Source: Phycisphaerae bacterium (GTDB lineage: Bacteria > Chloroflexota > Anaerolineae > 4572-78 > J111). Taken from it: a stretch of DNA of 64,000 bases. The position numbers and the translations under genes were made by a program. Below are positions 56,201 through 64,000 of this stretch, piece after piece (within the stretch, counting starts at the first letter, position 1; the number at the start of each line of letters is the position of its first letter). The stretch covers positions 1 to 64,000 of the forward strand of contig JANQQF010000130.1 in assembly GCA_028285035.1 (NCBI GenBank). The letters run 5' to 3'. The notes below the pieces were generated by a model. That model had not been told where the DNA came from. It did not search any database and worked only from the letters and a program-made list of their open reading frames with translations.

Positions 56201-59200
56201 GTTGGGCCTCATACCGGCAAAATCTAGCGATGGGTCTTGGATAGAAGGTATAGAATTTTACAAAACTCTGGCCATTGATTATACGCCTGTTGTCCGTTTA
56301 ACATTTAATGAAGACTCTGGCGAGTTCTCCATTTACAGTCGGCCCCTATCAAAAACTAATGAAAAACAGTCGGCTTGGACTCGTCATGCGGGTGGCCGGG
56401 TGGTGCCTGGTGCTATTCCCGCGCAAAACGATCAACTCGACCTGCTAGAAATTCAGACTCGCTGTTCCATTGAACTTGACCGGACGCTGCTCTATCAGAA
56501 TTTTGACAACCTTGGCATGCAATACGGTCCCTATTTCCAGGGTGTTCAACAAATTTGGCAGGGGCAGGATGAGGTCTTGGCCCGGATTGCGGTTCATCAA
56601 GCCGCAGAGGAGAGTTGTCAGGATTATCAAATACATCCAACCCTGTTGGATGGTTGTTTTCAATCATTAATTGCCGCCGTAAGTGAAGATATTACCGATG
56701 CAGGCCATATTTATCTGCCAGTACAAATTGAGCAACTACGCTTGTATGGTCAGATAGGTGCACAAGTATGGTGCTGGGGCTGGCTCACCCGACGAACTGA
56801 TAAATTTTTGGAAGGCAACTTGGTGCTTTGCGACGATAGCGGACAGGTCTTGGCCGAACTACTTGGCTTGTGTCTGCAAGCTCTAGCCCATACCCCAGAA
56901 AATACCGGGTTGTCGGCAACCAATCCCTTTTATGCCACTCAATGGGAGACAACGGTTAATAACGATCCCTTGCCGATTCACAGTCAGCCGCCAGACCGGT
57001 GGCTACTTTTTGCTGATCAGATTGGACTGGATGATGACTTGACAAGGTTGCTGACCGACCACAATCAAGCAACCGCTATGGTGTTTGCTGGGGATGGCTT
57101 CGCCCAGCTTGATGAGCAAAATTTTCAGATTAGGCCTGATAGTGGCGATGATATGCAGCAACTACTCAACAGGGTTTTACAGACCGGCCCTTTATCCGGG
57201 GTAATTTATTTATGGGGCACACATCTATCCAGACCAAACCTCGACCTTGATGACCTACAACAGATCGGCCTCCGTGATAGTGTAACCGTGATGCACTTAA
57301 TCCAGGCGCTTAACCTCAACGGTATCGATAGTTTGCACAAGTTATGCTTTGTCACCGAAGGGGTACAGCAAATTGATGCGGATGAAACAATTGCCTCGAT
57401 TGGACAATCGGCGCTGTGGGGATTAAGACGGGTGATTGCCGCTGAACACCCCACATTTAAACCGGTAATCATTGACTTGCCTGCTGACCCGTCACAGGAG
57501 ATGCTCTCGTCTTTGGTTGCTGAACTGCTGACTGAGGGTGATGAGGCGGAAATTGCCTTGCGTGATACAACCCGTTATGTGCATCGTTTAGTGCAAGTTG
57601 AAGATATGCAACCTGAGTTGATCACGGCCCCATCCCAAATCCCATTTATGCTCACTATCCCCAAACCTGGCCTTATTGACAATCTTGAGTTTCATGAAGT
57701 AGACCGACGCGTTCCCGGTCCCGATGAGATTGAGATTGAAGTCCAAGCTAGCTCGCTTAACTTTAAAGATATTATGAAAGTGCTGAACCTGTTACCGGAT
57801 AACTATTTGGACAACACCTTTTTTGGTCAGGAACTTGGCATGGAATGTGCTGGCGTGGTGGTTAATGTTGGTCCAAACGTGAAAATTTTTAAGGTGGGAG
57901 ATCATGTGGTTGTGCCCGTGGCTGAGGGAAGCTTTCGTTCTTATGTCACTGCCCCCATTCAGTACGCCGTCCCTAAACCAAGTCCGCTCAGCTTTGCAGA
58001 GAGCGTCACCTTTATTCCCTGGATTACCCCCTACTACGCCCTTCACGAAATTGCCCGACTGAAACCGGGCGAAAAAGTGCTTATTCATAGCGCTGCTGGA
58101 GGGGTTGGCCTGGCTGCAATTCAGATTGCCCAATGGAAAGGGGCTGAAATATTTGCGACGGCTGGGAGTCCGGAAAAACGTGAATATCTGGGCTCCTTGG
58201 GAATAAAATATGTCAGCGACTCCCGTTCTCTTAAATTTGTATCTGATATTTTAGCCTGGACCGATGGCGTAGGGGTCGATGTGGTGCTCAACTCGCTGTC
58301 CGGCGAGGGGTTACTCAAAAGCTTTACCCTGCTCGCTTCTTTTGGCCGATTTATCGAAATCGGTAAACGAGATATTAATGAAAATCGGAAGTTAGCGATG
58401 GCTGCCTTTGACCGTAACTTAATCTTTGCGGCTATTGATATTGACAAAATGATGGCCGAGCAACCGACACTGTTTCGACGATTGCTAGATGAAACGTGGC
58501 AATTGCTTGATGATAGCACGTTCAAACCGCTCCCGACGACGACGTTTGAGGCCACCGAAGTGACCGAGGCCTTTCGTTTTATGGCCCAGGCCCGGCATAT
58601 CGGCAAGGTTGTGCTTAAAATGCACAATCAGCCCGTCCAGATTAAATCCTTGCCGCAGGTCAGCCCGATCATCAAGGCTGATGGCAGCTATTTGATCACT
58701 GGCGGATTCGGTGGCTTTGGGCTGGAGGTAGCCAAATGGATGGTGGTACAAGGGGCGCGGCATCTGATTTTGCTGAGCCGCAACGGCCCTCAATCCGATC
58801 AGGCTCAAGCGGCTATGCGTGATTTCGAAGCACAAGGGGTGGAACTGCACGTCGCCAAAGTCGATGTTTCTAACCTTGAGCAAGTTGAGACCTTATTTAG
58901 CCAAATCAAGGCGACGATGCCGCCGCTGAAAGGCATTATGCACGCGGCGATGGTATTGGATGATGGTCTATTGCTTCAGCTAGATAAAACTAGATTTGAA
59001 AGGGTGATGGCACCCAAAGCACTGGGAGGCTGGCACTTGCATCAACAAAGTCTGGACACCCCGTTAGATTTCTTTATCACATTTTCTTCCGTGTCTGCCC
59101 TGTTGGGGAACGCCGGACAGTCCAACTATGTGGTCGCCAATGCGGTACTTGATGGGCTAGCCCATTATCGCCGTTCTCGCGAATTGCCAGGCTTGAGCAT

Positions 59201-59828
59201 TAATTGGGGTGTCATCAGCGATGTGGGCGTTGTAGCCCGCGATGCTGGGGTGGCCCAACACCTCGATCGTTTAGGCATCAGAGGGATGACGTCCGGTCAG
59301 GCGCTTGAGGCGTTGCAACAGCTCTGGTCGCAAAATCTCACCCAAATTGGGGTGATGGATATCGATTGGCAGCAGTGGGCTGTCAACCTTGAAGTTGGGC
59401 AGATATCACCCTTCTATTCCCATCTAGTATCATTGAATGGCAACCAGCGAAATGACCCGGATATTAACCCATTTGCGGGCACGCTTCTGGCGGTTCCTTT
59501 GGATGAGCGACAACAGGTTACCGAAACGTTTCTCACCGAGCAGGTTTCAAAAGTGTTGCGTTTATCGGCCTCAAAAATCGATGCCTATAGCAAACTCGAC
59601 CACTTAGGCTTTGACTCGCTGATGTCTATGGAGTTACGCAACGCAATTCGACTTGAAACGGGGGTAGAAATTACCACAATGCTGTTGATGCAGGGGCCAA
59701 CGATTGCCCAGTTGGCCACGCAGCTTCTGGCGGAAATTATCATGCCGGACGATGATTTGTTGGCCAAAATAGATGATATGTCTGAAGAGGAACTAGACTC
59801 TCTACTGCTGGAAATGATGGAGGAGTGA
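53277..59828 (+). CDS. Fully reducing type I polyketide synthase, single module (KS-AT-DH-ER-KR-ACP)
   Basis: 2183 residues. KS: C190 (DTACSSSL), H325 (EAHGTGT), H366 (NIGHLEAAAG). AT: S662 (GHSVGE) with AYHSYQM at 763-769, close to the AYHSHHM of fungal highly reducing PKSs. DH: H960, though the usual HxxxG has Asn for Gly, and D1125 (LLDGCFQ). A structural KR part fills about 1215-1450. ER about 1460-1780 (AAGGVGLAA). KR: TGGFGGFG at 1808-1815, K1914, S1938, Y1951. ACP serine S2114 (GFDSLM). There is no thioesterase. It should build a saturated chain iteratively and pass it to the AONS encoded just downstream, as in fumonisin-type sphinganine analogues. GAGGAG precedes the ATG by 7 bp. Confidence 0.9.
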   Translation: MLKAEYSSTTHKAQNERIAVVGMGCRFPGGANSPAAFWELLQNGVDAIVDVPEDRWDIRRFYDPDPGKPGKMYVKQAGFLQEKIDRFDAQFFGISPREAAPLDPQQRLLLEVTWEALEDAGFIPDQLRHSNTGVYIGGFTLDNKLLQLGILNREAISAHSPVSSSMVMLSNRLSYFFDFQGPSFTVDTACSSSLVSLHLACQSLLTKECNLAVSGGVNMMLRPEYPVAMCKGGFLASDGRCKTFDERANGYGRGEGAGIVILKRLSDALADGDHIHALIAATGTNQDGRTNGITLPNAAAQQQLMREVIQKAGISPAQIQYVEAHGTGTQAGDPVEAESLGTVLAVGRSANAPPRWIGSVKTNIGHLEAAAGIAGVIKTILTLKHKAIPPNLHFNQPNPNIDLEALGLCVPQKLEPWPNHDGPAYASINSFGYGGSNAHAVIQEAPPLPALSSPDNDTFSQTNTETNGHLHIAVSNLVSTQDAPLILPLSAQTESSLAVRAQQIAQMISEHSDLSLADLAYTCAIKRTHHRHRITVVANSRESLLEKLTAVTQDKIVSGVTAGQVTIDPKVAFVYTGMGPQWWGMGTELLERYPLFTELLQECDHLWQKYADWSLLKLFSDRNGQPMAEPKYAQPANFILQVGLTELWRSYGVMPDGLIGHSVGEIASAYVAGVLSLEDALHLTYHRSHLQQTVAGQGTMLAVGLSAQAVISYLNGYTDRISIAAINSPASVTVAGDPTALEQLSATLTSQGVFNRPLQVKVAYHSYQMAPLKAEFLHNLTDLTANSPQLPLYSTVTGALVSSREQEPEYWGQNFEAPVLLSQTIETMAADGFNTFVEIGPHPVLGPSIQECLQAEGVTGLMGYSLRRKQPEEETVLTNLSELYTNGIPVDWSRRYPTGSLLTLPNYPWDREELWYETDQSREDRLGTTGHPLVQPLTDSIEPTWEGELNAYHLPYLVDHRLENTVIFPGSGYVELGLIPAKSSDGSWIEGIEFYKTLAIDYTPVVRLTFNEDSGEFSIYSRPLSKTNEKQSAWTRHAGGRVVPGAIPAQNDQLDLLEIQTRCSIELDRTLLYQNFDNLGMQYGPYFQGVQQIWQGQDEVLARIAVHQAAEESCQDYQIHPTLLDGCFQSLIAAVSEDITDAGHIYLPVQIEQLRLYGQIGAQVWCWGWLTRRTDKFLEGNLVLCDDSGQVLAELLGLCLQALAHTPENTGLSATNPFYATQWETTVNNDPLPIHSQPPDRWLLFADQIGLDDDLTRLLTDHNQATAMVFAGDGFAQLDEQNFQIRPDSGDDMQQLLNRVLQTGPLSGVIYLWGTHLSRPNLDLDDLQQIGLRDSVTVMHLIQALNLNGIDSLHKLCFVTEGVQQIDADETIASIGQSALWGLRRVIAAEHPTFKPVIIDLPADPSQEMLSSLVAELLTEGDEAEIALRDTTRYVHRLVQVEDMQPELITAPSQIPFMLTIPKPGLIDNLEFHEVDRRVPGPDEIEIEVQASSLNFKDIMKVLNLLPDNYLDNTFFGQELGMECAGVVVNVGPNVKIFKVGDHVVVPVAEGSFRSYVTAPIQYAVPKPSPLSFAESVTFIPWITPYYALHEIARLKPGEKVLIHSAAGGVGLAAIQIAQWKGAEIFATAGSPEKREYLGSLGIKYVSDSRSLKFVSDILAWTDGVGVDVVLNSLSGEGLLKSFTLLASFGRFIEIGKRDINENRKLAMAAFDRNLIFAAIDIDKMMAEQPTLFRRLLDETWQLLDDSTFKPLPTTTFEATEVTEAFRFMAQARHIGKVVLKMHNQPVQIKSLPQVSPIIKADGSYLITGGFGGFGLEVAKWMVVQGARHLILLSRNGPQSDQAQAAMRDFEAQGVELHVAKVDVSNLEQVETLFSQIKATMPPLKGIMHAAMVLDDGLLLQLDKTRFERVMAPKALGGWHLHQQSLDTPLDFFITFSSVSALLGNAGQSNYVVANAVLDGLAHYRRSRELPGLSINWGVISDVGVVARDAGVAQHLDRLGIRGMTSGQALEALQQLWSQNLTQIGVMDIDWQQWAVNLEVGQISPFYSHLVSLNGNQRNDPDINPFAGTLLAVPLDERQQVTETFLTEQVSKVLRLSASKIDAYSKLDHLGFDSLMSMELRNAIRLETGVEITTMLLMQGPTIAQLATQLLAEIIMPDDDLLAKIDDMSEEELDSLLLEMMEE

Positions 59829-59830
59829 CG

Positions 59831-61159
59831 ATGAATAGTAATCATAAAAAATTACCAGCGCTTTCTCTGGAGCAAAAAAGAGAACTTTTAAGGCAAAAGT
59901 TACAGGAAAAAGCGCTTAAACAACAGGCGAACGTGCCAACAGACCGTGATAACATCCCCCAGAAAAGTTATCGGGTAGACCTGTTTCCTGAATATCAATC
60001 TTTGCAGCAGCAATTTGCTAACTTAGAACGGCTAGAGGTGTCGAACCCTTACTTTAGAGTTAATGAAACGGCTGTAAATGATACCACTATCATCGGAGGC
60101 CAAGAATATATCAGCTATGCTGGCTACAATTATCTTGGCTTTTCTGGCGATCCCAGGGTGTCGGAGGCCGTTAACGAGGCGGTTGAGCGCTACGGTACCT
60201 CGGCGTCAGCCAGCCGGGTGGCTACGGGCGAACGGCCCATTCATCAGGAATTGGAACAAGAACTGGCGGCTTTGCTAAATACCGAAGACTGTCTAGCGTT
60301 TGTCAGTGGTTATGGCACAAATGTGACTGTCATTAGCCACCTGTTTGGGGCGAATGATCTTATTATTCACGATGCACTCAGCCACAGCAGCATTTTGAAC
60401 GGTTGTTTGCTTTCGAGCGCTAGGCGCATTCCCTTTCCCCATAATGATGTTGAGGCGGCCGAAAAGATTTTGCAGGAGAATCGGCATAATTATGAACGTG
60501 TTTTAATTGTCATCGAAGGCGTTTACAGCATGGATGGCGATATTGCCGACCTACCCGGCTTTATCGAATTGCGCAATAAGTATAAAACCCTACTGATGGT
60601 TGATGAAGCCCACTCAATCGGCGTGCTGGGCCAAACCGGACGGGGCATCGGCGAACATTTTGGCGTCAACAGCGCAGACGTTGATATCTGGATGGGCACC
60701 CTTAGCAAAACCTTTGCCAGTTGTGGCGGATATATTGCCGGGTCTCGGGCTCTGATCAAGTTGCTCAAATATACGGCACCTGGTTTTCTTTACAGTGTGG
60801 GGATTTCGCCGCCTAATGCGGCGGCTGCTTTGGCTGTCGCCCGTTTGCTGCCTCAAGAGGCTGAACGGGTGGCTCAATTGCAGCAAAATTCAAAACTTTT
60901 TCTTAATTTGGCCCGCCAAAAAGGGTTAGATACTGGCCTAAGCCACGACTCACCGGTTATTCCAATTATTATCGGAAACTCTATGCGCTGTCTGCAAGTG
61001 GCGCATCAACTCTTTGAACAGGGCATTAATGTGCAGCCCATCCTCTACCCAGCCGTGGCTGAGGATGCTGCCCGCTTGAGATTTTTTATGACCTGCCAAC
61101 ATACGGCAGACCAGATTCACTATACGGTCGATAAGATTGAGGAGTGTTTAAAGCAATAA
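59831..61159 (+). CDS. Stand-alone alpha-oxoamine synthase (serine-palmitoyltransferase-like)
   Basis: 442 residues of the PLP-dependent AONS family (BioF, KBL, Spt, HemA). PLP lysine K293 (GTLSKTF), D258-EAH (cofactor pyridine contact), and the SGYGTN and HDALSHSSI blocks are all present. A charged 45-residue helical N-terminal extension may dock on the PKS ACP (inference). The predicted reaction condenses the PKS-bound acyl chain with an amino acid, releasing it as a 3-keto amine; it replaces the missing thioesterase. The ATG at 59831 is chosen because AGGAG lies at good spacing; the GTG at 59825 is too close to it. Overlaps nearly with the PKS stop, so translation is coupled. Confidence 0.85.
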   Translation: MNSNHKKLPALSLEQKRELLRQKLQEKALKQQANVPTDRDNIPQKSYRVDLFPEYQSLQQQFANLERLEVSNPYFRVNETAVNDTTIIGGQEYISYAGYNYLGFSGDPRVSEAVNEAVERYGTSASASRVATGERPIHQELEQELAALLNTEDCLAFVSGYGTNVTVISHLFGANDLIIHDALSHSSILNGCLLSSARRIPFPHNDVEAAEKILQENRHNYERVLIVIEGVYSMDGDIADLPGFIELRNKYKTLLMVDEAHSIGVLGQTGRGIGEHFGVNSADVDIWMGTLSKTFASCGGYIAGSRALIKLLKYTAPGFLYSVGISPPNAAAALAVARLLPQEAERVAQLQQNSKLFLNLARQKGLDTGLSHDSPVIPIIIGNSMRCLQVAHQLFEQGINVQPILYPAVAEDAARLRFFMTCQHTADQIHYTVDKIEECLKQ

Positions 61160-61161
61160 CT

Positions 61162-62163
61162 ATGACTAAGGGCAAAATATTTGTGACGGGTGGTAATGGG
61201 TTTATCGGTTCGCGGGTTGTGCGGCAACTGCTTGAGCAGGGGTATGAGGTGCGCTGCTTGCTGCGGACAACTAGTAACACCACGCGCATTGATGGCCTGG
61301 AATTTGAACCAGTCATCGGAGATGTGCGGGATATCACTTCAATTGAGGCAGGTATGACGGAGTGTCATGGGGTGATCCATTTAGCCAGTCTATCAAGTTG
61401 GGATGACATTCACTCACCTTTGATGGATGAGGTCGTGGTGCAAGGCTCCAAAAATGTACTGGCCACAGCTAGCAAATTGGGTAACCTGAGAATGGTTTTT
61501 GTTAGCTCGATCATTGCCGTAAATGGAACCACAACACCCCAAATTCTCACCGAAGAAAGCACCTTTACGCTAAAACAGGGTAAGGATTACGGCTATGCCT
61601 TTGCCAAACGTAAGGTTGAAGCGCTCTGTCGAGAAGCAGCTCAAAATGGTTTGCCAGTGATGATTGTTAACCCTAGCGAGGTGTATGGGCCTGACGATAC
61701 AGATATGGTCACTGCGGGAAATTTGGTTGATTTTGCAACGAGTCCAGTGGTGCTGGTTCCCAGTGGTGGCACCAGTGTGGCCCACGTTGATGATATCGCG
61801 ACAGGGATTATCGCGGCCCTGAAAGTGGGCCATCCGGGTGAACGCTACATCCTGGGCGGTGATAATCTCACTATCAAAGCACTGGCAGACTTGACCCTAA
61901 GCCTACTTAATCAACAGAAAAAAATCATTACAATCCCCAATGTCTTATTGAGCGCTCTGGCTAAAATTGGCAGCACCCTGCACATTCCCTTGCCCTTCAA
62001 TCCGGCTGTTATTCCCTATGCGGTTAAATATTGGTTTGTTGATAATCGTAAAGCCTGTCAGGAATTAGGTGTACAATTTCGCCCTGCTAAGGAAGCGCTG
62101 GCTCCAACTTTACAATGGCTGCAAGAGGCTGGTTATGTAAAAGGAAATCATGATCAGAATTGA
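61162..62163 (+). CDS. CerR-like extended SDR (NAD-dependent epimerase/reductase family)
   Basis: 333 residues. Rossmann GGNGFIG at 10-16 and the catalytic Y145-x3-K149 (YAFAK) define an extended SDR. Proteins of this family next to AONS genes reduce the 3-keto group in bacterial ceramide synthesis (Caulobacter CerR, recalled). Following the AONS by 2 bp and preceding a bCerS-like gene, it should reduce the 3-keto amine or the 3-keto-ceramide to the alcohol. It may also serve the first operon, whose KDSR is broken. ATG 61162 has only a distant GAGGAG; the GTG at 61144 is an alternative. Confidence 0.75.
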   Translation: MTKGKIFVTGGNGFIGSRVVRQLLEQGYEVRCLLRTTSNTTRIDGLEFEPVIGDVRDITSIEAGMTECHGVIHLASLSSWDDIHSPLMDEVVVQGSKNVLATASKLGNLRMVFVSSIIAVNGTTTPQILTEESTFTLKQGKDYGYAFAKRKVEALCREAAQNGLPVMIVNPSEVYGPDDTDMVTAGNLVDFATSPVVLVPSGGTSVAHVDDIATGIIAALKVGHPGERYILGGDNLTIKALADLTLSLLNQQKKIITIPNVLLSALAKIGSTLHIPLPFNPAVIPYAVKYWFVDNRKACQELGVQFRPAKEALAPTLQWLQEAGYVKGNHDQN

Positions 62164-63277
62164 AAAGATTGATCGTACCTCAAAAAAGCGGGTAAATCGC
62201 TTTGTCAATATTCCCTACCGGCTATATGCCAATCATCCACAATGGGCTCCCCCACTCATTATGGACTCCAAATTATACCTGGATGTAAAAAAACACCCTT
62301 TTTATAACCACTCAGAGGCTGATTTTTTTATTGCTGTTCGAAATGGACAAGATGTTGGTCGCATTGCAGTTCTGGAACATCGGCTGTTTAATCAACATCA
62401 CGGCACACAACGTTGCCAGTTTTATTTATTTGAATGTGAGCACGATTTAGAAGCCGCAACCGCGCTCTTTGATCGAGCCTACGAATGGGCCAAAGAGCGC
62501 AATCTAACCGAAATTGTTGGACCAAAAGGGTTTTCTATGCTCGATAGTCTGGGCATGCTGGTAGATGGTTTTGATCATCAACAAACCATGACCATATCTA
62601 GCTACAACTACGACTACTACCCTGAACTCCTGGAGTCGCTTGGCTTTGTCAAAGAGCTTGATTATATCTCGTGCCAAATGAGTGCTGATACCTATCAATT
62701 CCCGGACTGGATTGAGACTATTGCCAATGAGGCCCGTCAAAAAGGAGATTTGACTGTGCGGGGATTTCGCAATATGCGCGAGTTGTTGTCCTGCGCTGCT
62801 GAGATGTTGAAAACATACAACACTGCGATGCTAAATAATTGGGAGAATTATCCATATCCTGACTATGAAATATCTTTTATCATCGATACGCTAAAGGTGA
62901 TTACCAATCCCAAGTTGATGAAAGTTATATATCAAGGCGAACGAATCGTTGGGATTCTGTTTGCTTTTCCTGATTTATCCATCGCATTGCAACGCGCTAA
63001 AGGGCGACTAACACCGCTTAGCCTGATCGACTTGCTCCTTCAAGTTCGCCGCAGTAAACGTATTGTGCTCAATGGATTAGGCATTTTGCCTGAATTTCGA
63101 CTGGGTGGTGGCAATGCTTTACTGTTCTCCGAGTTGGCCAAAACTGTGGAAGATTTTGGCATTCAGCAGGTCGAATTGCCCCAAATGGCCGACACGGCGG
63201 TTGCGGTGAGGCGTGATCTGGCCACTGTAGGAATCAAACCGTATAAGACCCACCGTATCTATGTTAAACAAGTGTGA
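62150..63277 (+). CDS. bCerS-like GNAT-fold N-acyltransferase, copy 4
   Basis: 375 residues, closest to copy 1 (shared VLEHRLFNQHH, VGPKGF, RLGGGNALL-type end). NRFVNIPYRLYANHPQWAPPL, ADFFIAVRNGQDVGRIAVL and YNYDYYPELLESLGFVKE mark the family. It overlaps the CerR-like gene by 14 bp with AAGGAAATC before the ATG, and a FAAL gene follows at 8 bp. In this AONS-CerR-acyltransferase-FAAL order it is the strongest candidate for the step that N-acylates the reduced base (dihydroceramide formation). Acyl donor: probably the acyl chain activated by the FAAL that follows. Confidence 0.75.
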   Translation: MIRIEKIDRTSKKRVNRFVNIPYRLYANHPQWAPPLIMDSKLYLDVKKHPFYNHSEADFFIAVRNGQDVGRIAVLEHRLFNQHHGTQRCQFYLFECEHDLEAATALFDRAYEWAKERNLTEIVGPKGFSMLDSLGMLVDGFDHQQTMTISSYNYDYYPELLESLGFVKELDYISCQMSADTYQFPDWIETIANEARQKGDLTVRGFRNMRELLSCAAEMLKTYNTAMLNNWENYPYPDYEISFIIDTLKVITNPKLMKVIYQGERIVGILFAFPDLSIALQRAKGRLTPLSLIDLLLQVRRSKRIVLNGLGILPEFRLGGGNALLFSELAKTVEDFGIQQVELPQMADTAVAVRRDLATVGIKPYKTHRIYVKQV

Positions 63278-63284
63278 GGCAAAT

Positions 63285-64000
63285 GTGACAACGGAATGGA
63301 AAACATTGGTTGACCTGTTAGAATGGCGGGCAGCACACCAATCAAATCGAACGGTCTTTAACTTTTTGGATAATGGCGAAACCAAATGTAACCAACTGAC
63401 CTTCGTGGACTTAGATCAACAGGCCAAAAGTATTGCAGCCCAGCTAATGGCCAGGAAAGCCAGTGGTGAACGGGTGCTTTTGCTCTATCCACCTGGCCTT
63501 GATTTTATTGCGGCGCTATATGGTTGTTTTTATGCCGGAGCCATTGCCGTTCCCGCTTATCCTCCGCAACTGGGCCGTTATAACAATCATCTCACCGCTA
63601 TTATCAATACCGCCCAGCCTAAACTGTTTCTGACAACCAGTGATTTTCTGAATCAAATCCGCCGTCGTTCTGAACAAGAGGCGTTATTATCTCAGCTAGA
63701 TAGCCTAGTCACCGATCAAAACCTTCCCACTATGAATATGACTCCTTCTCAACCGGAGCCAAATAGTTTAGCGTTTCTGCAATACACCTCTGGCTCGATT
63801 GCCCAGCCCAAAGGTGTTATGGTGACACACAACAATGTGTTAAATAATCTGGACAGTATAGTTTCAGCCTTTAACTTCAATCCTGATGACCCTCATCAGT
63901 CCGGGGTAAGTTGGCTGCCCCCATATCATGATATGGGGCTGATTGGGGGAATTTTTTTAGCAATCTACACCGGACGCCCCCTCACCATGATGTCACCGCT
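63285..64000 (+). CDS. FAAL, copy 5 (3' part off the right edge)
   Basis: The open frame from GTG 63285 (GAGG upstream) runs to the window end, 238 codons. It has FAAL-like YTSGSIAQPKGVMVTH at about 166-181 and [13 protein letters not shown], with CFYAGAIAVPAYPP at the N-terminal substrate tunnel region. Domains beyond the adenylation core cannot be seen. It is expected to supply the activated acyl chain to the bCerS-like enzyme just upstream, as in the other three pairs. Confidence 0.85.
   Translation, partial: MTTEWKTLVDLLEWRAAHQSNRTVFNFLDNGETKCNQLTFVDLDQQAKSIAAQLMARKASGERVLLLYPPGLDFIAALYGCFYAGAIAVPAYPPQLGRYNNHLTAIINTAQPKLFLTTSDFLNQIRRRSEQEALLSQLDSLVTDQNLPTMNMTPSQPEPNSLAFLQYTSGSIAQPKGVMVTHNNVLNNLDSIVSAFNFNPDDPHQSGVSWLPPYHDMGLIGGIFLAIYTGRPLTMMSP

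Noticed and set aside
1..64000. tRNA, rRNA, integrase or transposase genes
   Set aside because: Searched by eye in all gaps; no cloverleaf, rRNA core or recombinase motif was recognised.

Overview
The window looks like part of a large, AT-leaning bacterial chromosome rich in secondary and lipid metabolism. A filamentous or gliding member of the Chloroflexota is my best guess (inference). It rests on very long secreted FG-GAP proteins, a secreted protein ending in a short hydrophobic LPL-type tail, a cyclase-ATPase-TPR signalling giant, and many fatty acyl-AMP ligases (FAAL). No rRNA, tRNA, CRISPR array, phage gene or insertion sequence was recognised.

Left part (1-16.5 kb): a secreted protein with four ~100-residue repeats running off the left edge; a DapA-family aldolase; two tandem EamA transporters; a 2419-residue secreted protein with 14 FG-GAP repeats and an HExxH site; and, convergent to it across a strong terminator, a class III cyclase of the soluble-adenylyl-cyclase type.

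Right part (16.8-64 kb): an almost unbroken lipid-biosynthesis region. All the core activities of bacterial ceramide synthesis, as worked out in Caulobacter (serine-palmitoyltransferase-like alpha-oxoamine synthase, acyl-activating enzyme plus ACP, CerR-type reductase, bCerS-type N-acyltransferase), are recognisable and multiplied: two alpha-oxoamine synthases (AONS), one fused to FAAL-ACP and one behind a fully reducing iterative-type PKS; five FAALs; four bCerS-like acyltransferases, each next to a FAAL; one CerR-like reductase; and a decayed 3-ketosphinganine reductase pseudogene. Between them lie a lipid kinase, a CdsA-like cytidylyltransferase, a CDP-alcohol phosphatidyltransferase, four glycosyltransferases, a MobA-like nucleotidyltransferase and a sulfatase-fold protein (candidate headgroup enzymes), plus two sets of ABC exporter and FtsX-type permease (candidate export). 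My reading is a locus for elaborate sphingolipid-like amphiphiles: FAALs or the PKS supply ACP-bound chains, AONS joins a chain to an amino acid, CerR reduces, bCerS-like enzymes N-acylate, and kinase, CDP and glycosyl enzymes add the head.

Five promoters (four +, one -) share an unusual architecture: tandem direct repeats with a 22-bp period, the last (GACAGAC-like) overlapping the -35 position exactly 21 bp before a TAAGAT-like -10. They lie upstream of the FG-GAP gene, the first ceramide operon, the first ABC exporter, the glycosyltransferase-ABC operon and the PKS operon, and point to one regulon. An ABC ATPase carrying three cyclic-nucleotide-binding domains, near the cyclase, suggests a second, post-translational control.
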